Assembly (NCBI RefSeq): GCF_043641665.1
Contig: NC_092203.1
Location: 6,556,067-6,620,066 of the forward strand
Source: Enoplosus armatus
Taxonomy: Eukaryota; Chordata; Actinopteri; Centrarchiformes; Enoplosidae
DNA length: 64,000 nt
Reading direction: 5' to 3'
Within the stretch, counting starts at the first letter, position 1. Each line of letters begins with the position of its first letter. Below are positions 1 to 22,654 of the stretch, one piece after another. Below the pieces are notes generated by a model. That model was not told where the DNA came from. It saw only the letters and a list, made by a program, of their open reading frames with translations, and ran no database searches. The position numbers and the translations under genes were made by a program.

Positions 1-194
1 AGATATGAATGTTCTTCAGGTCCAACAGCATGATCACATAATGTTTGTTGTGTCTCCAGCTTCGATGCATCCCTTCATGTGTGTGTGTGTTTGACGTGAC
101 TGTATGTGTGTGTGAGAGAGAGGGAAGAGAGTGAAATGGTGTCTGCAGTCTGCAGTAGCATACACGCTGTGTGAGTCTTGAGTGTGTGTGTGTG

Positions 195-10903
<10,709 letters not shown>

Positions 10904-12640
10904 GGAGAGAGCAAGTTCTCTATTAATGGACTTGAAACAAGGACATGAAATTTAGGTTTAATTATGAGGGGGCACGTTTATGGACGTTGTGTTCCCGTGC
11001 TCATGCTAATGAAAGATGTCATAATATATTTGTATTTTCTCCTAAAGAAATCAAACCACCACAATGTATAAAAGCAACAAAGTTTATACTGTTTTTTATT
11101 CTTTTTACTATTTTTACTATTAAAGGCAATGACTTTGTGTGTTGTTCTTCCTTTCGTGTTATTAGACAACAGTGGTCTGAACTGCACAGACACCTTTTAA
11201 TGCTATGTTATGTCAGAGTGACGTAGAATAGGAATCTGGTATCCTGGCTGAGCAGATGCTAACATGGAGCTCTACAGCAGCGTGTTCTGCTCACTCTTGT
11301 CACGTACGGTACGTTTGATTGCAGGCTGTAATCTCTGTTCTTGCACCGTCAATAACAAGCTGTGACACAATGGGAAAAACAGACTTGTACTATCTTGCAG
11401 CAAGTTACATGATGCCAGGTGGTTCAAGCAGGGGCGTTGCAGCTTAACTCATAATTGGTTTATGAAGCATTACATGGTTTTTGTAATTTTTAGTTTCGTG
11501 ACATGAAGGCTTTTAAGTTTTAATTCATTTAATTATTTTAATTTAAAACTCCACGGAGCAGACTATATAGTCAGCTACACAACACTCCACCTTAAAAGAT
11601 CGAAGGTTGGTTTTATCAAGGAAGTCAAAGCCAGTTTTACAAGATTTCACAGAAAACAGATCTGAGGAAACGTGAAGAGATAAAGGGTAACTTGGTTTAA
11701 CTGCCAGAATTGTCCCAGTTATATAATGGATGAATTAACACATAGTATTGCTATATTTATATTCTCTATATTGTTTCAGCAGGATATCATGTTTAGTTCC
11801 TAATATGAAACACATCCTATGTTTCCCATAATGCAACTCAACACATGCAACTTGACACAGGTTCATACAGGTCACTGATGTATCACACTGGATGGCATTT
11901 TAATTTACATATCTGAGAAGCAGAAGCAGGTTTGAACAGGTTCTGAGAAGCAGAGTTAGACTCCACTGCAGAGGTTACAGGCCCATATAACCGAACAGAA
12001 AGAACAAGTGTTGCAGAGTCACAGAACAAAATGTGGATTTTGCATCTGTTGTTTCCAAATAACCTGTTGTGTTACATTATTTTACCTGAAAGCCCCACAC
12101 ATACTTTCTGAACACAGCGTTACTGTATGGCATCCCTGAGCATGTCCTCAGGTATAAATGACAAAGTAAGCATTATATTTACATATCTGGCCAAACCAGT
12201 GCAGGTTTACAGATTCATTCTTCCCTTAAGCTGAATGCAGATTCCTCTGTGATAGCAGCCTTAAGAGAGACGTGAAATACCTTTGTTTCAACACTTTCCT
12301 GTTACAGATGAGTCTCGATGCAGCATTTTGTAATGATTTGTCCTCCGAGAGTAGTTAGTCTTGGCTGTCATTTACAACCACATTTCTTTGACTATCAAAG
12401 CATCTTTGGCTTTGTTTAAAACAAACTTGACGGGAGAGTGTGCACACCTTAAAGTCAACTCTGACCCATGCCTACGAAGATGGTGAGGTGGTGAATTGAA
12501 TGATGCCTCCCACACATTTAATTTTGTAATGACTTTTCATGGATGAATGTGGGCGTGTAGAGGGCAGGATATGAGGCTGATCAACCTGCACACATAAATG
12601 GAACAGTGCCTGCAGATGAACATACACACAGCCCCTTGTC
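10904..12640. other. ptk2b 3' UTR and intergenic DNA
   Basis: The first 220 bp is probably ptk2b 3' UTR, with an ATTAAA near 11119 as a possible poly(A) signal. The remainder is AT-rich and I see no coding exon, RNA gene or clear repeat in it. Confidence 0.6.
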
Positions 12641-12737
12641 TTATATAAGGCGACTCTTCAGGTTAGGGCAGCCTGCAGTCGCCTCTTCACTCTCACAGTC
12701 AGACAGCAGTCAACATCGGTCAGGATCCGCTCGGCAG
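12641..12737 (+). promoter_or_regulatory. TATA box and 5' noncoding exon of nucleoside hydrolase copy 1
   Basis: A TATA-like ttatataagg lies at 12641-12650. The following stretch, ending atccgctcggcag|gtgagg at 12737, looks like a 5' UTR exon. It aligns with the equivalent exon of copy 2, which ends atccgctccacag|gtgagg at 16873, supporting a duplicated promoter plus leader exon. The start site (about 12670) is inferred from spacing. Confidence 0.65.
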
Positions 12738-13359
12738 GTGAGGAATTTACATTTTACTGTAATCTCAGACCATTTTCAAACCAGAGACCTTTAAAGGGTG
12801 TCTGGTTTCAAGAGGATTACCTTAAAAATATAAACAATAGTAATCATTAGTCATACTTTCTGCCATCTACAATTAGAATGTTTCAAATGTTTAATTGCAA
12901 CTCTCCAGGCGCTTCAAGCGTTTGCATGAAGTCTTTTTCGATCATGTTACATACTCATGTTGAGCAGACATATAGTTCAGTACAGTACTTTAATTTACAT
13001 CCTACGCTTGAGATGCCAAACTTCCCACATTTATATAATTTATGTCTTGCTGACTGAGGGGCTGTTTGTACCAAATAATGCACAACACACATTTAACTTC
13101 TCCATCTCATAATGTTTCAATCATAGTAAAAAAAAGGCACCGGGGGAATACTTTACTTCCTGTTAGGATCATATTGTGCAACTACAGTGTATATGTGTGT
13201 GTAATGTTATCATACATGTTAAAATGAACACCTGCTGACTTGATAGATTGCTTCATTCTAAAGCTTTATCATTGTAGACCTTATATAGACACAGCGTATT
13301 ATTATTATTATTATCATTATAAACTAGCACCCTTCAGGTAAGAACTGCTTCTTTTAAGG

Positions 13360-14173
13360 ATGAAGAAGAAGTTGATCCTTGACGTGGACACAGGGGTGGA
13401 TGATGCTCAGGCCATCATGGTGGCCCTCGCAGCCCCCGATGTGGAGATTTTGGGGATCACCTGCTGCCACGGCAACACGCCCCTGGAGAACGTCCTCAAG
13501 AACACACTGCGCGTCCTGAAAGTCTGCAACAGGCTGGATGTAAGTTTGTGGCTGACTGTAACTTCAGGGCCAAGGGAGCCCTCGTACTAAACTACCAACT
13601 AAAGCATTGGAGATTTGACCCACATGTGCTGCTATAGAAAGCCCAACATGTCATACTCCATCATACTCCACAGATCCCGGTGTACCGCGGCTGCTCAAAA
13701 CCCCTGCTGGCCCGTAAACAACATGCTGGAGATTACCACGGGAAAGACGGGCTGGGCGACGTCCCGGATCCAGATGCTCCAGGCCTGGATCTGCTGCAGA
13801 AGAAAAAAGCTGTGCAGGCCATGATCAAGATGGTGAAAGAGAACCCGGGAGAGGTGAGACACACATGAGGAGCCTACAGTCACGATGGCTGCATCATTTT
13901 CTTTTGTTATCCTCGACTGATGTCACAAGAAAAAAGCTATTCAGAGACCATGCAAGATGAAATGTGTGTTGTCTGGTCTACAGGTCACTATAGTGGCCAC
14001 GGCCCCCCTCACTAACCTGGCTGTTGCCGTGCAACTGGACCCTTCCCTCCCTAAGAAGCTGAAGGCGCTCTACATCATGGGAGGAAACATTGAATGTAGG
14101 TCTTTCGTTAAATCAATCTGTTGTATCTTTAATTCTTAATTCTCTCACTTACATTACATTACTGAGAATGATG

Positions 14174-14232
<59 letters not shown>

Positions 14233-15169
14233 AGCCAGGGGGAACACCACAGTGTGTGGAGAGTTTAACTTCGTGGCTGACCCCGAGGCGGCCTACGTTG
14301 TGCTGGACCGCTACACCTGTCCCACCTACATCGCCACCTGGGAGTTCAGCTGCAGGAACAGCCTGCCATGGGTGAGGCTGAAAACACAACTTGAAGAGAT
14401 CAATATATCATTAATAATATAATATCAGAGACTTTTGAACACTCTGTTTTCCTCCCTCAGTCTTTCTGTGACGACTGGCTGGCCCAAAACACTGAGAAGG
14501 CTGCCTTCATGAAAAAGATTGCGTGCCTTTCGATGACGGTGAGAGTGTGCAGACTGTGACAATATGAGGATGGAAACAATAAGAAAACAGATGCATTTAA
14601 TACCATGTCCTTACAGCATTTTGTGATAAGTGATAACTCACAGTGTTTTTATCCCAATATTTCTGACACAGTTGAGTGCTATGAGGGTGTAACTTTAAAT
14701 ACATATGAAAGCTATAGATGTTGTTTGGGGGCCCTCTAGTCGCAGCTTGCAGTGCCCAACGGTCTTCAGTCACAACACGCCTAAATGTCTCTTCGTGATG
14801 TGCTGTTTCTGCAGAAAGCTCGGTCAGAAGACTATCAAAAGGAGATCACAGCAGGGAAAGGGTTCAACTCCTGCGACACCTACGCCATGGCTGCCGCCAT
14901 CGACGACACCTTCATAACGGAGAGTGAGGAGGTGAGCAGCTTTTATCTGTTTAAAGTACAAAATATTTCTTGTTTAAATCATTTTCCAACACCTTCTTCT
15001 TGTCTTCTTCCACCAGGTTGCAGTGACAGTGGAGCTGGAGGGGACCTACACCCGAGGCATGATGGTGCTGGACTACATGGAGCTGCTGAACAAGAAGCAC
15101 AAGGCCTCCATCATGAAGAAAGTTGACTTGGAGAAGTTCAAGCAAATGTTTGTGAACTCTCTGAAGTAG
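13360..15169 (+). CDS. Inosine-uridine preferring nucleoside hydrolase-like protein, copy 1
   Basis: Predicted cytosolic N-ribohydrolase splitting nucleosides into base and ribose. Seven coding exons: 13360-13539, 13674-13853, 13984-14095, 14235-14371, 14461-14538, 14815-14931, 15017-15169, giving 957 nt and 318 aa, the usual family length. The N-terminal DVDTGVDD (residues 8-15) is the calcium-binding aspartate cluster that defines the family. ITCCHGN, YIMGGN and EFNFVADPEAA match further conserved blocks. At the C-terminal site, Asp250 (last calcium ligand position) is preceded by Cys249, where protozoan and bacterial inosine-uridine enzymes have His. No signal peptide or membrane segment. 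Poly(A) signal aataaa near 15210. First of three tandem copies in the same orientation. The family is clear; substrate range is not shown by sequence. Confidence 0.9.
14178..14231 (+). repeat. (TG)n run at acceptor of nucleoside hydrolase copy 1 exon 5
   Basis: About 54 bp of perfect TG repeat running to the tacag acceptor at 14234. Copy 3 has a shorter run at the same intron (about 22624-22651) and copy 2 has almost none, so length differs between paralogues. Confidence 0.95.
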
Positions 15170-15317
15170 AGTGAGACTGTGACTGATGACATGGATGTGG
15201 TTCACTGAAATAAATAAAATGGCCTTTTGTTTGAAAACAGCAACATTTTGTAATGTTTACTTATGTTATTGATTACCAAATATACACAAAGAGAAGTTCA
15301 TGATTTTCCCAGTTTGT

Positions 15318-15395
15318 TGTGGAAGAACTTGACTGACCTCAACCCCATCCAACACTTGTGGCTGAATGGGAGCAAATCAAGGCGCCAAACACGTC
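15318..15395 (+). mobile_element. Tc1/mariner transposase relic
   Basis: Contains gacctcaaccccatccaac and gtggctgaatgggagcaaat, which match the DLNPIxHL and AEW segments near the C-terminus of fish Tc1 transposases. Only about 80 bp survive, so this is a dead fragment. A longer relic is at 56805-57065. Confidence 0.65.
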
Positions 15396-16790
15396 TAGAT
15401 GTGCACCATATAAAATATTTATTTATGCCACATTTTAGCAGAATAGTACAAGCAGAGAAGAAGGGGTGCTGTTTTGCAATTAATTAATGAACCTTGTGAA
15501 CTACGGTTGTTTGCACGCGAGCTCCTGCAGGTTATCTTTACAACACTATACACGGCAATTATCTGGTTCCTCCTGCTTTTGCAGCATCATGCGAGTACAT
15601 TTTGCCAGAGCGATTTCGATCTGACTGCACAAATGGTCCCACCCAAGGGTGTAGCTGCAACAGCAGGACCAGAACAAGTCTGACTCGAAACAATATAAAT
15701 AGTACATTACAAACTCTATCAAAAGCCATCTCAAAAGTGGCAAATATTTGACTTGCATCTTAAAATAAAACATGATAAAGCTGTGTTTAATTTGAGTGGG
15801 GATTCTTGTTTGGACTTTTCGTATTTGCGGTGTCTGTTTTTTTAATTCATATGTGGCTTTTTATTTTTAGACATTTGTTGTGGCCTTTTGCTTTTTCAAG
15901 AGTTTGAGTTTTTACAACAGATGTGGTGATAAACGGCTGCACAAATGTCCCTCCATACACCTTATGTTGGTGCCAAATAATCTTTTACATGACATGATTA
16001 TTACATTTGTAGCCCCGCACACACTTGAGCAGCCTTACAACATGTTATATATACAAGCAAACACAAGTACATTTTGTAGTTTTTTGCGAGTGAGGAGGAG
16101 CATACACACTAATGATTTTACTGCAACATCTTTGACATACCAGGGAAAACAACCCCGCAACATTATCAAGGGACACACATTTTATTTATATGTTACATTT
16201 TAAATCAAAAATCTGCGCATGGTTATATTCAAAGCAGTGCAGTTACTCCTCTACTAGATAGCTAGAAAACCCCTTGTTTTCAACACTTTCCTGTAGATTC
16301 CTGCAGCAGCACTTTATCATTAGGCCTACTTTAATTAGACTTCATAAAGTAAGCATTCTTGTCCTCGTTAGACTGTCATTTGCAGGGACATTTCTTGAAA
16401 GGAAAAGTCAATCTGCACATCTTAAACCTTAAAATAATTCTTTAATTACAAGATAGTGGCTATATCTCTCTGCACCAGCAGCAGAACAAAGTTTGTGACA
16501 CTGTCGGTCACATGGTGCTTCCTCCTTTCTGTTGTTCGGTTGTTGTTGTTCCTCTAAAGCAGTAAACAGCCTCAACCTCAGAGGCAGCTATGAATGTCGT
16601 TAAGTCTTATCAAAATTTACTTCCAAGTTCAAACAACTACTGATAGTTTATCCATCTTCTTTAGAAGTCAACAAATGCTGCTGTAACGGCAATAAAAAAA
16701 ATACATTTATATAACATTTGTGCAGAAACACACCCAGGTGGGGGTTTGCCTTTTGCCTCTTGCATAAGCAACTCCCATGTGTGTGTTTGT
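15396..16790. other. Intergenic DNA between nucleoside hydrolase copies 1 and 2
   Basis: AT-rich sequence with no coding exon or RNA gene that I can support. Confidence 0.5.
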
Positions 16791-16794
16791 GGTG

Positions 16795-16873
16795 TTTAAA
16801 AGGCGGCTCTTCAGACCGCCACTCTGCTCTCAATGCAAACAGCAGCAGACATCAGTCAAGATCCGCTCCACAG
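16795..16873 (+). promoter_or_regulatory. Promoter remnant and 5' noncoding exon of nucleoside hydrolase copy 2
   Basis: A tttaaaagg TATA-like element near 16796 precedes a leader resembling that of copy 1 (…ggcggctcttcag…, …atccgctccacag|gtgagg), ending at 16873. The leader similarity supports duplication of the whole transcription unit. Whether it is still active is unknown because the coding part is broken. Confidence 0.55.
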
Positions 16874-16985
16874 GTGAGGATTTTAATGTTATTTTCACTG
16901 TTTTAAACTATAGATATTTGACAGTTTGGCTGAGAACTCTTGTTATTCCCATGCATGTGTTTTTATCCATAATGTCAAGACAGGG

Positions 16986-17290
16986 CAAGGTAAGTTTATT
17001 TGTATAGCACCTTTTAAAAGCAAGGCAATTCAGAGTGATTTACATAAGATATAAAAATGTACTGGCAAGATATGAAACAGATACAAGTCAATACAAAAAG
17101 ACATATAAATAAAGAAAATAGACAGATAAAACTAAGCTGAAATGGAATTAAACAGAATAAATATACAAATAGAAATTATATATGTATGAATAGTCCCAAA
17201 TGTAACTCAATACAAGGCAGTGAGTGGGACACAGAAACATTTAAAGCTTTGTTGAGGAAGAGTTTTCCTGGAATGAGTCCCAGATATGTG
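16986..17290 (+). repeat. Teleost dispersed repeat (gtttatttgtatagcac type)
   Basis: Begins gtttatttgtatagcacc, followed by aaggcaattcagagtgattt-type sequence and an A-rich stretch, a pattern common to a widespread fish interspersed repeat. It lies between the leader exon and first coding exon of copy 2. A family C repeat follows at about 17310-17440. Confidence 0.6.
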
Positions 17291-17309
17291 CTGCACAGAA
17301 ACTGAATGC

Positions 17310-17440
17310 TCCAGAGGAAAACATCTGGCTCTTTAAGTGCTCCACTATGTACAGCAGCTAGTTGCTAACGTTGTCCGTCTGCTGTTAGGTGCTGGCCCGG
17401 TAAAGTGGGTTCATCAGAGCTTTTTCACTGAAATCAGCTC
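17310..17440 (+). repeat. Teleost dispersed repeat, family C
   Basis: Shares aacatctggctctttaag, cagctagttgctaac and gtgggttcatcag with the copy at 5450-5720. Confidence 0.6.
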
Positions 17441-17539
17441 CCTGTTGATATAAAAATATTGATCAGTAGAGCAGCTTTAAGGAGACCTGTGCAGTATTCT
17501 TCTTCCTTCAGGAGTGAATCTTTTCGTGTTGAATGTAGA

Positions 17540-20088
17540 ATGAAGAAGAAGTTGATCATTGACTTGGACACAGGGGTGGATGATGCTCAGGCCATCATGG
17601 TGGCCCTCGCGGCCCCCGATGTGGAGATTTTGGCCATCACCTGCTGCTATGGCAACACGCCCCTGGAGAACGTCCTCAGGAACACACTGCGAGTCCTGAA
17701 GGTCTGCAACAGGCTGGATGTAAGTTTGTGTGAGATTTCTTTTTCGAATATGTGACTTTTGATTGACTGCTTTAGGTAACTGCAGCCGACAGAGGTATGG
17801 TGACTCAGTGGTTGGATTTAGGGGGTTTGAGGGGTTAATATTAGCAGCTGGGACTGGGCGACACACCCCTACTCAAGCACAATCCCTCGTACTCGACAGA
17901 TCCCAGTGTACCGCGGCTGTTCAGAGCCCCTGCTGGCCCGTAAACGCCACGCTGGAGATTATCACAGGAAGGGGCGACGTCCCAGATCCAGACGCTCCAG
18001 GCCTGGAGCTGCTGCAGAAGAAAAGAGGCGTGCCAGCCATGGTCAAGATTGTCAATCAAAACCGCGGGGAGGTGAGACAAACACCAGGACTCAATAATAA
18101 AGAGTTTAACAGTCAGAAACTCAGCTAATCTGCTTTATCAGGACATTGGAGGCGTGGTTTGGTCAGATTTGATCAAGAGTGAGCAAACAACCCATCAACT
18201 GTCATCACATTTTGATTCAAATGTATGCTAAATCCTGATTGGTGCATGACTTCATCTTTATTCCAAAGCCCCACCCACTTCCAAACACTAAGAAAAGCAC
18301 AGACTAAAGCACAAATACCAGAATCTGAAGTGAAAAATGAAATAAGTGAAACTGCTCTAACTTTGGCAGTAGATTGTGTATTCATGTAGGACTCTTTGCT
18401 CACAGGGCCTTTAAGAGTCACATGTGGTGGAGGGTTTGGGGTGGGTTGTGGGGTCCTACTGGGTCCCTTGTGATCCCTTTCAATTCATATTGCTTCCTAA
18501 CATACCCCCCACCCCTGTATTTGTTTTCCTTTGCTCTGTGTGCAGGTGAGTCTGGTTGCTACGGCGCCCCTCACGAACCTGGCCGTCGCATTACAGCTGG
18601 ACCCTTCCTTCCCCGAGAAGCTGAAGGTGCTCTACATCATGGGAGGAAACACTGACTGTACGTTACGTTACGTCATTCACTTCAAAACATGCACTCGATG
18701 AATCTCTATGTGATTTCCATCTCTGCCTTCATGTGGTTATGACTGTGTGTGCAGCCAGGGGGAACACCACAGTGTGTGGAGAGTTTAACTTCGTGGCAGA
18801 CCCCGAGGCGGCCTACGTTGTGCTGGACCGCTACACCTGTCCCACCTACATCGCCCCCTGGGAGTTCAGCTGCAGGAACAGCCTGCCATGGGTGAGGCTG
18901 AAAACACAACTCTAGTCTAGTTTGTGTTTGAAGGAGATGTCAGACTTCCTGGATGTTTGGCTTAATAGTACCTTAATAGTAAAGAGGTACCTGTGACCCA
19001 AAAGATTTGTACTGGTGCTGGTTTATATCGTAAACTATGTGAACAGGAAGTCAATGTAGCATCTCAAGCTGTAACATAGCTTACAAAAACAGCCATTTTA
19101 GGAGGCCAGGCAATATATAAAACTGCCCTTGACTGTCATTCATGTATGCATACATGGAGAAATATCAGTTACTTTATTAATTATTAATGCAGTTTAAATC
19201 TATGAATCCAATATCAAATATCAAAAGCAATACATCTGGATTCAGCTGTATAAAGATTTCAATGTCAAGCCAATGAGCCAAACTTGGAGAGAACAAAGAG
19301 GCAGTTCTGTCCTTTGACATGTTCCACAAAACTCACCCCGTAATTCGATTTAACCTTTTCTGATTTAATCAAAGTACACAAAGACCTGATTTGCACTCTC
19401 TCTGTTTTCCTCCCTCGTCTTTCTGAGACCGCTGCCTGTCCCAAAACACAGAGAAGGCTGCCTTCATGAAAAAGATTACAAGCCTCTCCATGAAGGTAAG
19501 AGTGTGCAGATTACCATGATGTGGTACTTGTGTGTACACCACACTCACACAGAAAGTGGATTGTGCAAATGTGTAAAATGACAAATATAAGATAACATGA
19601 CTGATGGTTTTTGCTGCCACACATGAGAGTTACAAGAATAAGCAGGGTGGCAACTATAAATACTGAACTTATGACAAACGGTCTTCAGTCACAACACGCC
19701 TAAATGTCTCTTCGTGATGTGTTGTTTCTGCAGAAAGCTCGGTCAGAAGACTATCAAAAGGAGATCACAGCAGGGAAAGGGTTCAACTCCTGCGACACCT
19801 ACGCCATGGCTGCCGCCATCGACGACACCTTCATAACGGAGAGTGAGGAGGTGAGCAGCTTTTATCTGTTTAAAGTACAAAATATTTCTTGTTTAAATCA
19901 TTTTCCAACACCTTCTTCTTGTCTTCTTCCACCAGGTTGCAGTGACAGTGGAGCTGGAGGGGACCTACACCCGAGGCATGATGGTGCTGGACTACATGGA
20001 GCTGCTGAACAAGAAGCACAAGGCCTTCATCATGAAGAAAGTTGACTTGGAGAAGTTCAAGCAAATGTTTGTGAACTCTCTGAAGTAG
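17540..20088 (+). pseudogene. Nucleoside hydrolase-like copy 2, disabled
   Basis: Exon remnants: 17540-17719, 17900-18071, 18546-18657, 18755-18891, about 19418-19495, 19734-19850, 19936-20088. The DLDTGVDD motif is intact, but there are three lesions. Exon 3 is 172 nt instead of 180: an 8 nt deletion near 17962-17972 shifts the frame after YHRK. The acceptor before exon 6 reads ccctcg where copy 1 has ccctcag, losing the AG. Exon 6 reads TCT TTC TGA where copies 1 and 3 have TCT TTC TGT, an in-frame stop. Exons 7-8 and their intron are nearly identical to copy 1 (one amino acid, Ser to Phe), unlike the rest. A functional product would need exon skipping plus frame repair, so pseudogene is the best call. 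Confidence 0.88.
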
Positions 20089-20144
20089 AGTGAGACTGTG
20101 ACAAGCTGATGACATGGATGTGGTTCACTGAAATAAATAAGAAA

Positions 20145-21095
20145 GTACATTTGAACGAAGCACTAGATCTTTAATGTTGTCTTTTTTAAAAACACCTGTA
20201 ATGATTTCTCCAGAGGAGAGAGACTTGATATGTACCTATAACAACTACATTCGTACAGACCTGTCAAACATGACGACACTTTATGAATATAAATCCTTTC
20301 ATTTGGGTTGCACAAATTAAAATCCATTAAAATCTACAAGACCCATCAGCCATGTTTGCCCACAAGAAAAGTGAAAAACAAAAGGCAGATCATTTGGAGC
20401 AGGAAGTGAGTCATTTTTTCTCCATCTTCACGGAGACATCAACCATATGTTTCACAGACTTTGGATTCACCACAGAAACCCATAAAGCTCCTGTTTGGTC
20501 TCAATTAAATTTGCCTTCACATGCAAAACATGAAACGTAGGAGATTCTCTCACAGTCAGAAACATGTTTATCCCCAGACTATCATTACTATCATGCTGGA
20601 AAGATTGAATCACAGATCTGCACATGTGACACAAGTGGGAAAGTTTCAGCACATGATGTGCAGTGTGGTTGTTCAAATCCTTCATCCAAACAGCCTCAAT
20701 ACCAAGCTGTGCTAAAACTGTACAGCCAGGGACGACCACCGTCCTCAGAGAACGCAAAACAGAGACTTTTACTTTCATTTCATTCTGAACTTGCCATAAA
20801 AAGACAAAAGCATTGTGTGGTTGCAGACCTGAAGACGATAACTGACATCCCAAGATATCACACTGATGATAAACTCATTAACGCATGAATAAGCAACGAT
20901 TTCTAGGTCAACATATTTAGAACTAACATAGATATTCATGTGGCATTCCTGTTTCAAAGCCTCATATAAAAACAGTTTTAGCAGGAGGAGGAGCCTAAAT
21001 GTTGGCTTGAGCAAAACAACAACCTGCCTCAGCTATGCCGGCATTGGCTAAGAGCATATGAATGTGGTCTTTCGTTCTGTTGCATAACCTTCCCA
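20145..21095. other. Intergenic DNA between nucleoside hydrolase copies 2 and 3
   Basis: No supported gene. An open frame of about 128 codons on the minus strand (20467-20853) has no recognisable domain or splice context and I do not treat it as a gene. Confidence 0.5.
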
Positions 21096-21099
21096 CATG

Positions 21100-21186
21100 T
21101 CCTTCTGTATAAGAAGCAGCAGAGGGAAGTTTAACTTTACAAAGGATCTGTACTTTGGAAAAGGGTTGATCTCGTTGCTGAAACAG
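21100..21186 (+). promoter_or_regulatory. Putative promoter and 5' noncoding exon of nucleoside hydrolase copy 3
   Basis: A TATA-like ctgtataaga at about 21106-21115 precedes a leader ending gctgaaacag|gtaagt at 21186. It is placed like the leaders of copies 1 and 2 but its sequence differs, so this copy may be expressed differently. Confidence 0.5.
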
Positions 21187-21514
21187 GTAAGTTCATCTCT
21201 CTGCCTGGTTTCTTACCCAATTTATCAATCGATTAATGACGGATTGGTTTGCCAGATATATCGTTTAACCAATGATGTGGAGAACTGGAGTTTCAGCAAC
21301 TCGAATGATTGACTTGACTTGAGTGGTATTTGCTCACACAGCAGACGGTGTGGATGTGAGTCGGGTTCCAGGAAGAAACTGATAAATGTTCCCTTTTGAA
21401 GACAAGGAAACAAAACTAGATCAAAACCTAGAAATCTAAATCTAAACTGACAATGTCTGTCGAATATCCAACTCACGCATCCTCCTCCTCCTCCTTCCAT
21501 GTCTTTCAGATAAG

Positions 21515-22623
21515 ATGAAGAAGAAGTTGATCCTTGACGTGGACACAGGGGTGGATGATGCTCAGGCCATCATGGTGGCCCTCGCGGACCCCGATGTGGA
21601 GATTTTGGGGATCACCTGCTGCCACGGCAACACGCCCCTGGAGAACGTCCTCAAGAACACACTGCGAGTCCTGAAGGTCTGCAACAGACTGGATGTAAGT
21701 TTTATGTCAGTGATTGAATATAATGTAATGACAATGTATTGTATGTTACATGCGGGGAAACCTGTAAAATGACTTCCCACAGATCCCGGTGTACCGCGGC
21801 TGTACTGAGCCCCTGCTGGCTCGAAAACTCCACGCTGGAGACTTCCACGGGAAGGACGGGCTGGGCGACGTCCCGGATCCTGACGCTCCAGGGCTGGAGC
21901 TGCTGCAGGAGAAAAAAGCTGTTCAGGCCATCATCGACATTGTGAAAGAGAACCCGGGAGAGGTGAGGAGAACCTCAAACACCATCTGAGAACTGTGGAC
22001 AGATGCATCAGTCTAGCACATGATATCATGCTTTCCCTAACACCAGTAGTCTTAGAAAGTTTGTAAAGTTGATGTGTATGTGTATTAAAAAGAGCACCGT
22101 CATTCCCACCGTCTGTCAGGAGAATATTAACAGTAAATCAAAATATAGATTTTTGCTCATTAAACAATACAAGCCTGGATTGTTAGTGAAAAAACTGGTC
22201 TTCTTTATTATATTGACTTTTGTTTTAAAGGGTAACATAAAAAGTTCCTATTCATATAATGAGATCCGTCGATATATTTAGGAAGAAGTGTTTTTAATTA
22301 AATCAGCCTGATTGTGAACTCTGACCTCCTGTCGTGCACCGACCGTGTATCCATCACCTACTGCAGCAGGTGATGGATACCTTTAAAAGCTGTACTTGTT
22401 TTTTCTCTCACTTGCTCTGTGTGCAGGTGAGTCTGGTTGCTACGGCGCCCCTCACTAACCTGGCTGTTGCAGTAAAACTGGACCCTTCCTTCCCCGAGAA
22501 GCTGAAGGCGCTCTACATCATGGGAGGAAACACTGAATGTGTGTTCTCTGTGTTTGTGTGTCTTTTAAGAGTTAAATTCAATGTCAGACATTGTTTTATA
22601 CAGTAAACATGGAGGGAACGTAT

Positions 22624-22654
<31 letters not shown>

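Noticed and set aside
20467..20853. 128-codon minus-strand frame between nucleoside hydrolase copies 2 and 3
   Set aside because: No domain, no splice or promoter context, composition like surrounding DNA.
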